Origin: Fasciolopsis buskii
Taxonomy: Eukaryota > Platyhelminthes > Trematoda > Plagiorchiida > Fasciolidae
Direction: 5' to 3'
Assembly: GCA_008360955.1 (NCBI GenBank)
Contig: LUCM01005979.1
Location: 7,848 to 71,847, forward strand
DNA length: 64,000 nt
The notes beneath the pieces are model-generated. The model saw nothing but the letters and a program-made list of their open reading frames with translations, searched no databases and had not been told where the DNA came from. The translations under genes were made by a program, and so were the position numbers. Below, piece by piece: positions 34,258 to 45,689 of the stretch (position 1 is the first letter of the stretch; every line of letters starts with the position of its first letter).

Positions 34258-34930
34258 AATAATAATATGTATTTCTCAGGATGTGCGAAGGCATGCAATG
34301 TGCATGATTGAAGCGTGCTTTGATAGTCACAGAAAAATTTAGAAGGCATATACAATAGCGAATGATGTGTTTGTAGATTGAGCGCACAGTTGGTAGCGAA
34401 TTTACACGCTGGAAATTTGAAATTGATGTTGTCTTCTCGACCCTACCACTTTGAGTTTGTTGTGCACGTTGTAGGCCACCACATGCACGCAGCAGGCTGA
34501 GGTGGGTTGACAATGCCATTGGTAGGTTTCTTATTGTGGCAAGGTTCCAGAGTGATGGAAATAAACACGAAACGGGGCATGTTAGTGTGGACAGCGTGCG
34601 AGTGAAAGGAAAAGTCCTATAATACGGAAGAGAATGAGGCAATTTCTGGCAGAATGCGCGGTCTCGAATATTGGAATGACAGTTCATTTAGACAGTTGGA
34701 GACAGTGGCAAGGGGTAACAATTTTGTGATCGCACGTCTAGTTTGCGAGGTTTGTTTTTGACTGGTTCTGATTTCGCTATTTTTAGCTGGATCCAATGTG
34801 GAAATGGAGGTGGGAAAGTAATGGACACGTGGCTGGAATACGGCGATATCTGGTGGACTCTTGTCAAACGTGTTATCCAGAAGTAGCAGCCAGTTTCCAA
34901 ATTTGGCAGACCGGGATTAAGGTTCATGGA
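34258..34930 (-). repeat. Retroelement 3' end sharing only the family X terminus
   Basis: On the minus strand two adjoining frames (34927-34688 and 34687-34223) encode Pro/Ser/Leu-rich, motif-free peptides in a C-rich strand. The sequence then ends CATCC-TGAGAAATACAT followed by ATTATTATT (minus strand of 34258-34285). That end, and CATGCC just before it, match the terminus of family X, but the body does not align with either X module, so this may be a third type. Confidence 0.45.
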
Positions 34931-35915
34931 GAGCGATGGCCGCCATCTGTTTAGATGAAGAGTATTCAGATGTATACAGCATGATTATACGCATCAAATG
35001 ACAGTAGATTTTTCCCCCCGTAAGTTCTATTTGTCACTAAGGTTAGGGCCAGGAGAGCTCTGAGAGGGACCAAAAGGAAGGCAGAAATAAACAGTGCATT
35101 GTAGCATTGGGATTTGAGGAGTGTTAGCACAACATTGCAAGCTTGACGGCGAATAAAGGACGGAGGTGTATTCCATCCGCTCTTGGGCAAACGTACAGCT
35201 TTCTGCGCAAACTGCCAAATCAGAGTGTGCATTATCATATAATTGACTCGTTTGGGTGTCCCAAAAACCCATGTAGCAGCGACCGAGCAATTTCTTGCGA
35301 GGCCCAAAAATATCCTTCGATATTCCGCACTCAATTTTGGTGAGATCCAAACCCAATGGGATTCCGTGGATACTGGATATCGGCAATGCGTTGTTACCGT
35401 TGGCAGACTCAATCCCCGTTGTCACTGGCACGTCGGCGGATTCAGTTCTTCTAGCATGTCACTAGGATTGCTTGTTAACAAATTGCAAAAATATCTGCTA
35501 TTACATCCGGCAATCTACACTGACAAACGGATAATCCATCCTCAGAATCCTCTTTCAAGTTAGCAGTCTCAAACACTTCAGGCACGGTCGATAAATCGCT
35601 CATTTGTTTATTCTGTAATGCCTTCATTTCTTCAGCTGGCCTCAAATAAGATGCCCCTGCTCTAGTTAGCCTGCAGACGTACTGCATCTAGATTGACTAT
35701 ATGCCGACTAAAACAATTTTCTCTGCGCCATGAAGGGAAGAAAATCCCGTGGAGTTTCGTAGATCGCACGAAAGGTGCCTCCAATATCACTATTTATTTA
35801 CGAAGGCACGGCCGTTTAGCGTGGTCAGAGTCAAAATAATTGGTTTTAGAATATGATGTTGCATCCGAGTAAAATGTTCTTGGTCAGGATCTAGATAATA
35901 ATGGGTTCAAAAACC
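34931..35915. other. Interior of inverted-repeat block, right part, unassigned
   Basis: Two overlapping minus-strand frames of 148 and 134 codons (35412-34966, 35431-35027) and a 106-codon plus frame cover the same bases without recognisable motifs. Since all strands are open together, base composition and chance explain them best. Confidence 0.4.
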
Positions 35916-36317
35916 GATTCCTCCAAAGTAGACCCCCCACGTCCTGGATGACGCCTCAAAACCCAAGAGCAACACGCAGCCCAATGCGATCTAAAATTCA
36001 AAGAAGAACAGGTTTTCCCCCAGATCCTGAGGTATTATTTGTGAGTTGGAAATTATGTACACAGCGATTAGATCTCTGACAGTTAGCTCAGTAACTTTCC
36101 AGCTAAAGCGCTTAGTGAAGACGAATAAGTAGATAGTACCCATCCTTTTTCAAGCAAGTATGATGACTTTCATACGCTTGATCAGGCCCAACAAACATGT
36201 TCCTTGGCGTGGCATCCAAAAGTCAACCTAAACCAATTGAATTTCTACGGTCAGTCTACATGGGCTATGGAATAAAAGGATACCGTAACGGAACAAACTG
36301 TCTTACTTTGAACTTGC
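35916..36317 (-). repeat. Right arm of the near-identical inverted repeat
   Basis: Reverse complement of 31781-32218 without the 36-bp segment. The outer edge is ...CTTTGAACTTGC at 36317. Both arms can encode the same peptide string starting MFLGVASKSQPKPIEF (plus strand from 36197; minus strand from 31901 in the left arm). This follows from nucleotide identity and is not evidence of coding. The arms enclose 3.7 kb. Confidence 0.95.
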
Positions 36318-37830
36318 CTATAACCGCACCGGACGTCCTGAAAATATTTTTTGGGAGCATGCATTTTTTATTTATGTTTTCTGCTCTGGCCTGTTTGACC
36401 CTACTATGACCCTCCGTCCTGTTGGCTACTTGCACGTTGCCCACGCTTGTTCCTGCCGAATATACTCAACCTTTTACTGCTGCGAACGGCCTTTTCGTTG
36501 TGCTGTTCAGTGTCTTCGTTTCAGTATCGTGATCTTTCAGAGCCTGGCAATTTTGACACATGCTTGGTCACAACGGCTAACGTGAAGCGAACGTAACACG
36601 AGACTGGAGTTAAGATCATCCGCCTTACACACGAGGACAAATGAATGAATGTAAAATATCTGACATAGAAATCGAACAACGACCTGAGTCAGTGTTATTG
36701 TGAGAAATTCCGGTCGAACCAAAGAACGGTTTTGAAAAAGTTTTAGTTGTTCCCGTTTCCGCACATTTTTTTGCTTAGTTCGATGCCCATAGTGACGTCG
36801 GCCTATCTTCGGCTTGGCCTGCCTTGGCAGTATCTTCTAAGGCACCGTGGTCGAACTCGCTCTTATGCATCACAATAATCCCAGTGCATGCTAAACAACC
36901 GTTCTCCTGCTTTCATCTTTCACTAATTCCGCCTCTGGCAGCTCAAACGAAAGAGGCATGATGATAGAAGTCGCTAACCGTAACCACCCTTCGGCCAAAC
37001 GATGGATGTATCTTGCTCCAAAGCATTTCACGTCATGCGCAAACCTGAAATTCCTCACTGAATTCGCCCTCGCTTCATGGAACATACTTGGAGATTCCAA
37101 AGGGCAACTGATTTCTACGGTAACCTTCTTAAATCATCGCACCCAAATCGTCCCGTCTTGGGTTCCTAATATATTCCTGCCATTTTTCCACCCCTGAGGC
37201 ATAGCTACGTAGTCATTCCTCTATGCTTTCCAGAGGCTGTTGTTCAACAGTTTACGCCCTCCCAAAAACAAAGGCACAAACTAGCCCAGTTTGATTCAAA
37301 TTCGTTTAAGTACTTCTCAGTAGTGAACATTTGTTTAGGATCAGAGAACACGATTGGTTGGAGTCCTCCGGCACTGGCAAAATCGGACGATCCTTCCGTA
37401 TCTTTTTATTTTACGTCAAAAAAGTCAATTTTCTGCCATCCGTTAGTCCCTGAACACTTCAAACCTCACGTGTAATATTTCGAGCAGATGCAACCGCACA
37501 TCCTTAGACTTCACTTCATTGGCTTATCTCTCTAATTAATGTATTCTAATTTGTCCCAAGTCCTGAAAAATCCTTTCTCACCCTCGGTCCAGGCAATTCA
37601 CACATTTAAATGCGAAGCGTTTGAAGTCGCTGTCGCTTTTGTCCCCGTATCAACACAAACCAAATAAGGGTTTGCATAATAGCGAGGGTTGACGTGGAAT
37701 AGACAACTTAAATTTGAACCACTGAGGTACTCAGACCGTTCAGCAAATATCCGTAATTTTTCTTCTCCGATCTACCGTCGCTAGTGTAAAGAGGTCCAAA
37801 AATTTTGCAACCAAAATGCAAGAGTATTCT
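36318..37830. other. Spacer with no recognisable gene
   Basis: Frames of 60-80 codons occur on both strands; none shows a known motif. It seems to be old repeat debris or unique intergenic DNA. Confidence 0.4.
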
Positions 37831-37838
37831 CACCAGAC

Positions 37839-38060
37839 TTGGAAAGCCTAGCAGACAGCGATGCCATCTACTTTGTGCATGGTCGCGCTAACACTTTTCG
37901 ACATATAAGACATCGACAAACAAATCCGTGGGTGGCAGCTGGGCCAGACAATACTCAGATCTGCTTCTTGAAAATAGCTAGTAACCGAACCACTATAGGG
38001 CTAATGTGCTTATATCCGCCTGCTGGCTCCGTGACCGCGTTTTTGGGTAATAGTATCTGA
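37839..38060 (+). pseudogene. Possible CR1 endonuclease fragment
   Basis: The 73-codon frame contains TTIGLMCLYPPAGSVTAF preceded by ICFLKIASNR. This resembles the endonuclease block leading to the YRPPGSS box, with YRPP changed to YPPA. No GDFN or SDH box follows within reach, so the support is a single motif. It could be a short 5' remnant of a CR1 copy. Confidence 0.35.
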
Positions 38061-41000
38061 AGCTTGGTTTTGGTTGCAGAATCAAAATATTGCAAACGAC
38101 CAGCAGCGCAAAACAGCCCTCGGTCACGAAGGGACTGAGGATCTCAGGTCACCGTCACTAAGCCTGTGTCCTTCATTCTCGCTCTTATCAGCAAGCTTTC
38201 TTAACTCAACTGGAAAACATTCAAACCGAAACCCAGATGGGGATGGCCAAACGTCTCCGGCAACATCTTCCTAGCCCGCTGACACCCCTTGTGGGACAGA
38301 TATATCAAACATCCCTGAACTGCATTCTTTTCTCTTCCGGGTGTATTGGTGGAGAGGGTGGTAGTTCTTTCGCATACATGCGATGTCATATGCCCTTCAA
38401 ACTACTCAAATAATAAAATGAAAGTCACTCGGGACCCATCGGACAGCCAACCATTTACGCAACATGGTATCGACCAAATAACTCCCGTAACTCGCCAGCA
38501 TCAACAACCAAACCTCTCTCCTCCCACACAGTATTAGGTTTACAAATTCAGTGGCTTCCATCGACAAAGCCGGTGATCACATAACCACAGCCCACCGAGT
38601 CTTAGCATCAGTGTCTGCAATGAACGCCATCACCTTTCCAGCATGGCCGGTGGTTTCCACTTCTCTGGCAGAAAAATATTTGTGGTTTTCTTCCGCAACT
38701 CGCTTTGTAGAACTAGCCGACTTAACTTTCAGCCGTATATATTGCAACTGCAGCGCGGCGTATCCAGAACTCCCCCCCCAAAATTTAAACCTAAGCGCAA
38801 AGCCGGAACTGAATTTCCAGATTGGGAATGAAATGGTGAAGTCATCTGCTACGCCTAAAGTCTATTCATCCACAAGCACAAATAAGCTCGGGCGATGAAA
38901 GAAAGTCAGGCGTCAAACAGTCAAAGAATAGCAAAAATGCTAATAACCCGTTCACAGTCCACAGAATAAGGACACAAAACAACGCTTGACACCTTTGATC
39001 GTTCTGCATTTCTCCAGCCAGCGAGAGGATGGAGGGGCGATGAGGTCACCCTTGGGACCACCGTCTATTATTGTCTTCGGGTCAAAATCGGGGAATCATC
39101 AAACTCGGAAGTCGATCAGACTTGGCACCGTAGGCTACCGTTATATTTATATACATCGTGTGATTTAAAGAGGTGGATATAAACCACATGCTACACATTT
39201 AGCAGCGTTAATCCAGATGCATACGTTGAACTACAAAGACCACAGTCTAGCTTGCTTAAATATATACATAAAGAAGTCAGCTGGACAGTTTTGCAAGATT
39301 GCTAGTCTGTTGAAGAACGGCGAGAGACAGACAATGCATTCACTTCCACAGTGTTTTTCAATCAAAAATTAAAAGAATTTAATTTATTTTCTAGTTGGTA
39401 GAACAAAAAATGAGAACAGACGATAAAAGTGAAATGAATGTAATTTACCGCGGCTGATGATCGTGCAAAATGAATGCGCCAAATATTTCGTAAGATTGCT
39501 GAAGAGAAATTGATGTATAAGGAAATCGAAACACGTTTGGTTATCTTTTAACGGCACATTACAGCGAACATTATCCAAAGAATTCTGTCGGGCTCCATCA
39601 GCGGAACGGTTTGCCGCACAGTTACAAATTAGACTCGCATACAAACCGACGATGTGTTTCCACACAAGAGATAGATTGCCAGATTATATGAGTATTCGTC
39701 CACTCCTTTGAGGCCAGATACACTTGTGGCTTCACCAAGCGCTTGAAAACACCTCAGTGCTTGGTTAAGCACAGGAACCGTGAAACGAACTGCTGGCACC
39801 GTACGTTCACACACCGGCGAGCCAAAACACTCAGTGGACATGATAGCTGATATCCGCACGGTCCAGAAAATTGAAAGCAGACCATCAGGAACTTTCAAGG
39901 GTGGCATAATAAACGGAGCTGAAGCCGTACATATTCATTTTTACGACCACTGTGGTTTCACAAACAACGTATTCATACGCCTAGACTTCCCTGGATTATT
40001 TTCCACCCGCCCAACAAGTGGCGTACAGTCTAAACGTTTAAATAACTGATCAGTTACACACAAGCACAGGAAGGCAAATAATTTCCACTGAGTTTTACAC
40101 TACGTTGAATGCAAATTGACGACTATCTTGATCCAATTTCAACCATACTTTATGTTGTTTCATTACAAGTGCTATTATTTAAAGATGACTCTGACGTCCA
40201 GGTTTTGTCGTATTCAACTTTTTTCTGGGGGATTCTTCAAACAAGAACATACTGGGCGCTAAAGCCGTCGTTATAATCTTTGCAGAATTTTCGGTATGAC
40301 TCATCCAACAAGTAGACGGAGTTGGTCATTCATTTGTTGCCCGTAGCCATATTTTCAGGACCCTGTCGAAGATGAAAACTCCAACACGCGGATTTTACGC
40401 GAAAACCAACTTAAACAACTTTGCTCCCTCACAAAAACAAAGTTTAAGGGTTTTAATTGGGCCAAAAGCACTTTCTTTTGCTTCCCTTTTGGGAACTTCA
40501 GTGATTTCGGAAATACCAGAATTTTAGCTTAGATGTAAGCTTCTTTCCACATAAAATGTGCAACATTATCGCCGGTTTTTCTGCATTTAGGCCTTTCTAA
40601 ACAGGATACCAGATGTAAATTTTTTGGAAGTATCGGTCTCATCTTCTGGCTTTCCAGTTAGTATTCAGTGCTCCTAGATCAGTTAAATAAAACACTGAGT
40701 TCTATGCGGGAAGCACAACATAGGCGTGCATCCACTGTTACCGGGATACTAAGTGTTCCAGTTTGGAATTAAGTTGCTCCCACACCCTGCGGTTTTTACA
40801 TCAAATTCAACGTCCAATACCATTTGCACAATAGGTATATGCATAAATGGGATGGGAATATGAGGAGTTAGCAGCGACGTCTCACGTATATAACTGACAG
40901 CAAAGATCTGTGGCTCACCAGCCCACTTGTGGTGCTGTAGAATTCCGGTAACTATCGGATATTCCCGCTCAAAACCACCTCGGTCACAAAGGATCTTGGA

Positions 41001-42145
41001 TGAGCACTTAAAAGCAGATTGCAAGTGGACATAACGTTACGTGCCGTAAATATAGCTATAGAAGTCCTCTCCAGGCTTAAGTCTTCCATTCCTTGCATAG
41101 AGTCATGGATGTTTGCACCGACGTAAAGAACTGTCGTTAGATACCGCCCGTCAGTAGCCCCCGCACCTTCACCAGTGGCAGACTTCAGTGCACCTAACTC
41201 ATTAGTGGTCATCCTCTCCGCCGTCAATTTTTTACAAACGCTGATGGAGCACAGAAATGACCACTTTAGTGTCAAATCTCCGACTATCCAGCTGCCAGCT
41301 TTTAATATTGGAGCAATTTCCACATCTATAAAGGGCGCTAACCTTTGCGCTATTGAGCCAATCGTACTTTTGGAGAGTAGATTATTTCTGGAAAATGCCA
41401 TCCGGCAGCGAAATTCGAACTCTTTGATGGATATTCGCATACCCCGAATACTACACCCTCACTAGATCGAGACACTCTCACCCTACCGCCGTGACCGACA
41501 GGGCTTTCTACACATTCCAGAGGAATACTCACTACCAGTAGCTCAGAGCCCGGAAGAACCTGACTTACGATCACGTCTGATAATGGGTGGTGCATAGCGT
41601 CTCTGACTCGCACGCTTTTACATCACTTTCCTGCCGATTCCCCGAATAACACCAACCCCCCTTCACTCGTCACAATTTGTTGCCAGTTTTTCTATCTAGA
41701 GCCACCCACCCACCGTCCGCAAGACCTCCCTAAATCTCAGCGTACAGCCGAAACCCAGGCGTCCCCGGACTTTCAGTAAACCTAACAATTTGCCAACTTT
41801 CTTCCTATGGCTGGCGCTGCATCACCGGCATCTTGATGCCGAGCTCTCTTACCTCCACTATGTTAACCATAGACCCCGCCCAACACGGGCCTTCCACCAT
41901 ACGTCACGCACTGGTCCACAAATTTATCTCAACGCCCACATTTGCTGCCCAGATAGTTACCTTAATCCAAGTGGACGTCGCTCCCATGCATGCACCTGCA
42001 AGACGATAGGTCCCTTGCAAAGACCAGCCCCTGCCCAGAGGCCGTGTTTGCCATGATGGCTCGACCTCCTTCGTCGCTTTATTGAGCTGAGCGCTCTCTC
42101 AGTTTTGAAATCTGCCCGTGTGAATTAATCAAACATGACTGTTAA
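38061..42145. other. Four-kilobase stretch with no assignable gene
   Basis: The largest frame is 40952-41440 on the minus strand (162 codons), overlapped by a 96-codon plus frame. Neither has a domain, and no splice-consistent extension was seen. 39.1-40.7 kb is AT-rich; 41.6-42.1 kb is C-rich, like the leader-like tract at 18.5-19.9 kb and might be a CR1 5' leader. No RTE, CR1 or LTR motifs were readable. Confidence 0.4.
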
Positions 42146-42149
42146 ATTG

Positions 42150-43000
42150 TGGCATTTTCCCACGTCATTAGGAAAACTCTGTTTCTGTCCTACTGCACAA
42201 AATGGCCCTCTCTATGATCCGCCTGATGGTTATCCAATTCATCACACCTGAATATCTCCCTCAATTTTTAGGGGGCTGGTTGGGAAGCGTTTGGCAGAGT
42301 ATTTATTGTCGCATAATCTTATTCATAAATGCCGGTACGGTCTTCCCGAAATACATCTACTCAGTTTCTTCAAGGTTGATAACGACAGACAACACCTCAT
42401 TAGTTTCCTCCTGGTCACGGATAAAGATGATCTGCTTCTTACCTAATAACACCCATGTCTCGGGGGGCGTGCTTTTGAGTAAGCCGTCAATTTCTAAATA
42501 CGCATCCCAACCCCTGCTTTCCATAACACTAAATCTGAGGGTGCAAGAGAACCTAGTAAACTAGCCTAATAGGACCAACACTGAAGATTAACCCTTGCTT
42601 ATCGCTGGGTAAATGGAATAGTCGTAACCATTTTACGGGGGCACCTAACCCTGGCCCACCATTAGGCCCAACGCTGCCTAACTGGCACACGTGCAAATAC
42701 CATGGATGTCTTCCCCGCTTTCCCATTCACTCCCATACTTCTCGGTACTTCCCCGGTCACCCTACCACATAAGTTCTTTATTATTAGCCAACCCTAGGTC
42801 GGAACATTTTTATTGCGAAATATTGTTCCTTGTGGAATTCATTGCCCCAACAGTCTAACGTCGCCTTCAAAAACGAGGTCCGAAAACTACTGACTTTTCA
42901 GACCATTATTCACATATACAACTCTTATCTGTCAGAGACTCGGGCGTACGAGGTTTGGTTAGGATTGTAACGGTTACTACAGTAAAATCTTCAAAACCTG
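42150..43000 (+). mobile_element. CR1-clade retrotransposon copy 5, internal deletion
   Basis: Fingers motifs are readable at about 42205-42350: YDPPDGYPIHHT (compare YDPxNYRPI) then VGKRLAEYLLSHNLIHKC, matching the LVxxRLxxYLLxHNL block. The palm is absent. The C-terminus reads SEHFYCEILF, then WNSLPQQSNVAFKNEVRKLL (frame-shifted, about 42795-42895) and ends ETRAYEVWLGL near 42970, parallel to HEVGLGF of copy 3. The missing palm and thumb indicate an internal deletion of more than a kilobase. Confidence 0.7.
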
Positions 43001-44398
43001 GATCTCAGCCAACAACACCAAATAACATTAGGTTTGTGATGGCAGAAGGATGCTGGATTCTATGACGCCTATAACCGCGATTAACTCTCCTTATATCGGT
43101 CTTCTCACCTCGGATTTCTTTAACCATAGATTTCTCTGCTCCTGATATGCTCTGCCAACATAAAGGATCCTGTCTTTATGCTGGGGATTGCCGGAACTAG
43201 TTTCTCTCTTCATAGGCATTTCATCAGAGAACACTTTCGAGATTCCTTTTACTCCTCCTACCTACTCATCTTGCTTCCAAGTAACCTGCCAACGCTAACC
43301 AGGTAGACTCCTTTCCCTTAAGTACCCAGCCTAGTTTCATTTATAGAAAGGAAAATCTATCCACTTCACACAGACGATGTGATTTGCTTATGCGGCACAC
43401 AAGTTCGCATTAGTAGGTTTCAAGCAGCACTCGTTAATGAAAGCGAGACACGACGTTGACGATGACGGAGCCCTACATACAGGTCTGTTTTACGGCATAA
43501 ACCACCATCCTTCGTGTTCCTGATCATCCCCACTTTTGTCTCTTTAGTCCGTGCAAAAACCCAAATGACTGCAATAGGTTTGTTTCAGCACCTCCGGACG
43601 TAGGGAAAACAGACCACCCCCAGCAGTTGCGAAAAAACGTAACGCGCAAAATTAAGGTCAGGCGGAGCATCCATGGAAAGTACCTTTATGGACTCAACCA
43701 TTCATCAGTCAGAAAAAAGAAAAAGTCTCTGCCGGATCAGGTTGACCCCAGAAACCAAAGCACACTCGGGCTGCGAAGGAATGGGCCACCTTCTACAATG
43801 GATATGTATGCCATCAGCCCAGAACTGGCCCTGTGAAAGGGGCAACCCCACACTGCCCTTGTTCGGTAAATAAGCGTTTGGCTACTTTGTTGGACGTCTG
43901 GGGAAGTAGCGCATCGGACTGTCCACTTATGCTTCACCACCTCCCCCTCTCTATTTTTCAACATGCCCCTCCCAACTGCACACCTGGTACGTGAGCTGAC
44001 GTCAAGAACAACCGTCGTCTTTCTTCTTTCTTAATTATTCATACAAGCTTACTGAAACAACTATGTGGTACAAATTGCTATCGTCCTGTTCAAACACAAA
44101 CTACTGACCCCCAATATTCTCATGCTTCTCCCTTCTTCCCTCTCTATGACTTCTCGTGGCAAATCCTGTCCTAGCATCTAGCCCACACTGCCATCCGCGA
44201 CCAATTCATTTATACCCTTACCTGGCAACTGGAAGTAGTAAGTATGAGCGGTTGACCACACGATCAGTTATAACTGGTTCCCTGTAGCATGTAAACCAGG
44301 CGAGTTACACAAACAGAATAAATAGGGACTTTATTCTCTAGCCATTGCGCTAGCCTTCCTATCAGACCACTGTAATCTGCATCTGCGAAGATGTCAGA
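42820..44398 (+). repeat. 1.55-kb repeat: CR1 C-terminus plus long 3' non-coding block, copy B
   Basis: Partner of 23620-25168, aligned along its full length. Anchors are AACAGACCACCC near 43609, ATGGATATGTATGCCATCAG at 43798, CCCTTGTTCGGTAAATAAG near 43856, GGGGAAGTAGCGCATCGGAC near 43900 and CTGCGAAGATGTCAGAAG at the right end. The divergence from copy A is substantial but even, as expected for two old insertions of one subfamily. It ends 15 bp before a family X copy. Confidence 0.85.
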
Positions 44399-44412
44399 AG
44401 ATGAAATAGGGA

Positions 44413-45636
44413 CGCGTTACAAATAAGGACCATGCAGCCTAGGACTGACTGTGCTATATGCCCTATAGGGAGGAAGCAGACGGCGTTCGTTGCACACGTC
44501 CCATCAACGGTAAAACTACCTCCTGCGCATTTCAATACAGTCGTCTGGTCCCTGTAATCCCCGTAGGAAACTGACTGTTATCGCTGTTTCCATTTTTTGC
44601 TTACTCCAGCTGGAAGAAATTCCTGACTGTCTTCTCTCTCCGGCTCTTCTCCAGGCTCGCCAATGACCACAGATGCAACGCAAACTATCGCCGAAAGCCC
44701 CATTCCATCCTTTGCGCCTGTTGCCTATCCCCTGCTATCTAGACCAAACTTTCCAGTACCTGCCGCGTAATCCTAAGACAAACAAATCAACGCCAATGAC
44801 TGCCCCGGGTGCCTCATCTCAGATGAATCATTACGATTGGCCAAACAGTTTCCAACAGTACTGAAATGCCGCGCAATCCCCGAACCTCCAGACCCTTGCC
44901 GTCACAGAACACCATAATCTTCGATAATAAACAGAGATAACACACATGTCATTCATGGCAAATGTATTTAAGGATTGATTGTAACTCTTACACGTACTGG
45001 TTTTCCTCCCGCCACACATCACAATCCGCTCCAAGCCACATAAGTCCAGTTACCATTTTTGTAAGTTCCATTGTCTCCCTGTGCTCAATTCTCCATATAT
45101 TTTCGTCCCGTAATTTGTTTGATGCAACCTTGAAGGTTTCCCGCTGTTTCATTTTAAGCATTATTTTGACTATTGAATGTTCTTAATTACCATTGTCCAT
45201 CCACCTCATATGATATCCAGTGTGATTTCGACTCTTCTCCATCCCTGTGTTACATCCATATTAGTCTTCATGTTTATCATAGTACCTTCCTGATTTCTGA
45301 TGAACCCGGCCACTTGACAGCCTCCACCATTTCTTCCCAGCCAAATTATGTGCCGGCGATGCGCACCTTTGATGAGTTTAAACATGGATTGACTCTCATT
45401 GCGCGATTCATAGTCAGCCCCAGAAAGTTTCGGCGATGGATTATCTAGCTCTGATTTAAAGTTCAAAAACTCGTGTTTAGCCTATCTTACTGCAAACCAT
45501 GTTCATGAGAGCACAGACCCTGCATCTTTACGACTAAATTTTTGTTTTCCGATTTCCACTGCGCCTTCTTTGTGTAAATCTGGTCTTGCCTCGCGCATGA
45601 CTCTCGAATTTTGAGAAATATACCCATTATTAATAT
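44413..45636 (+). repeat. Family X, type-1 5' module, second full-length-looking copy
   Basis: It aligns end to end with 29808-31050, starting GTTACAAATAAGGACCATG. The 3' half encodes SYDIQCDFDSSPS, PGHLTASTISSQPNYVPAM and FDEFKHGLTLIA (45173-45448), the same peptide-like string as in the type-2 copies, so the 3' module is shared. It ends with hairpin TCTCG-AATTT-TGAGA (45601-45616; one G-T pair), AAATATAC and CCATTATTAATATTAAT. The copy lies between the 3' end of CR1 copy 5's non-coding block and CR1 copy 6. Confidence 0.85.
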
Positions 45637-45689
45637 TAATTCCTCTGTCCAAGGTATCCCTCACGAATTAGATGCCCCTATTTTGAAAC

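Noticed and set aside
35027..35431. Two long minus-strand frames as BEL/Pao gag N-terminus
   Set aside because: They lie upstream of the knuckles in the right direction, but another retroelement end (34258-34930) intervenes and no capsid motif is seen.
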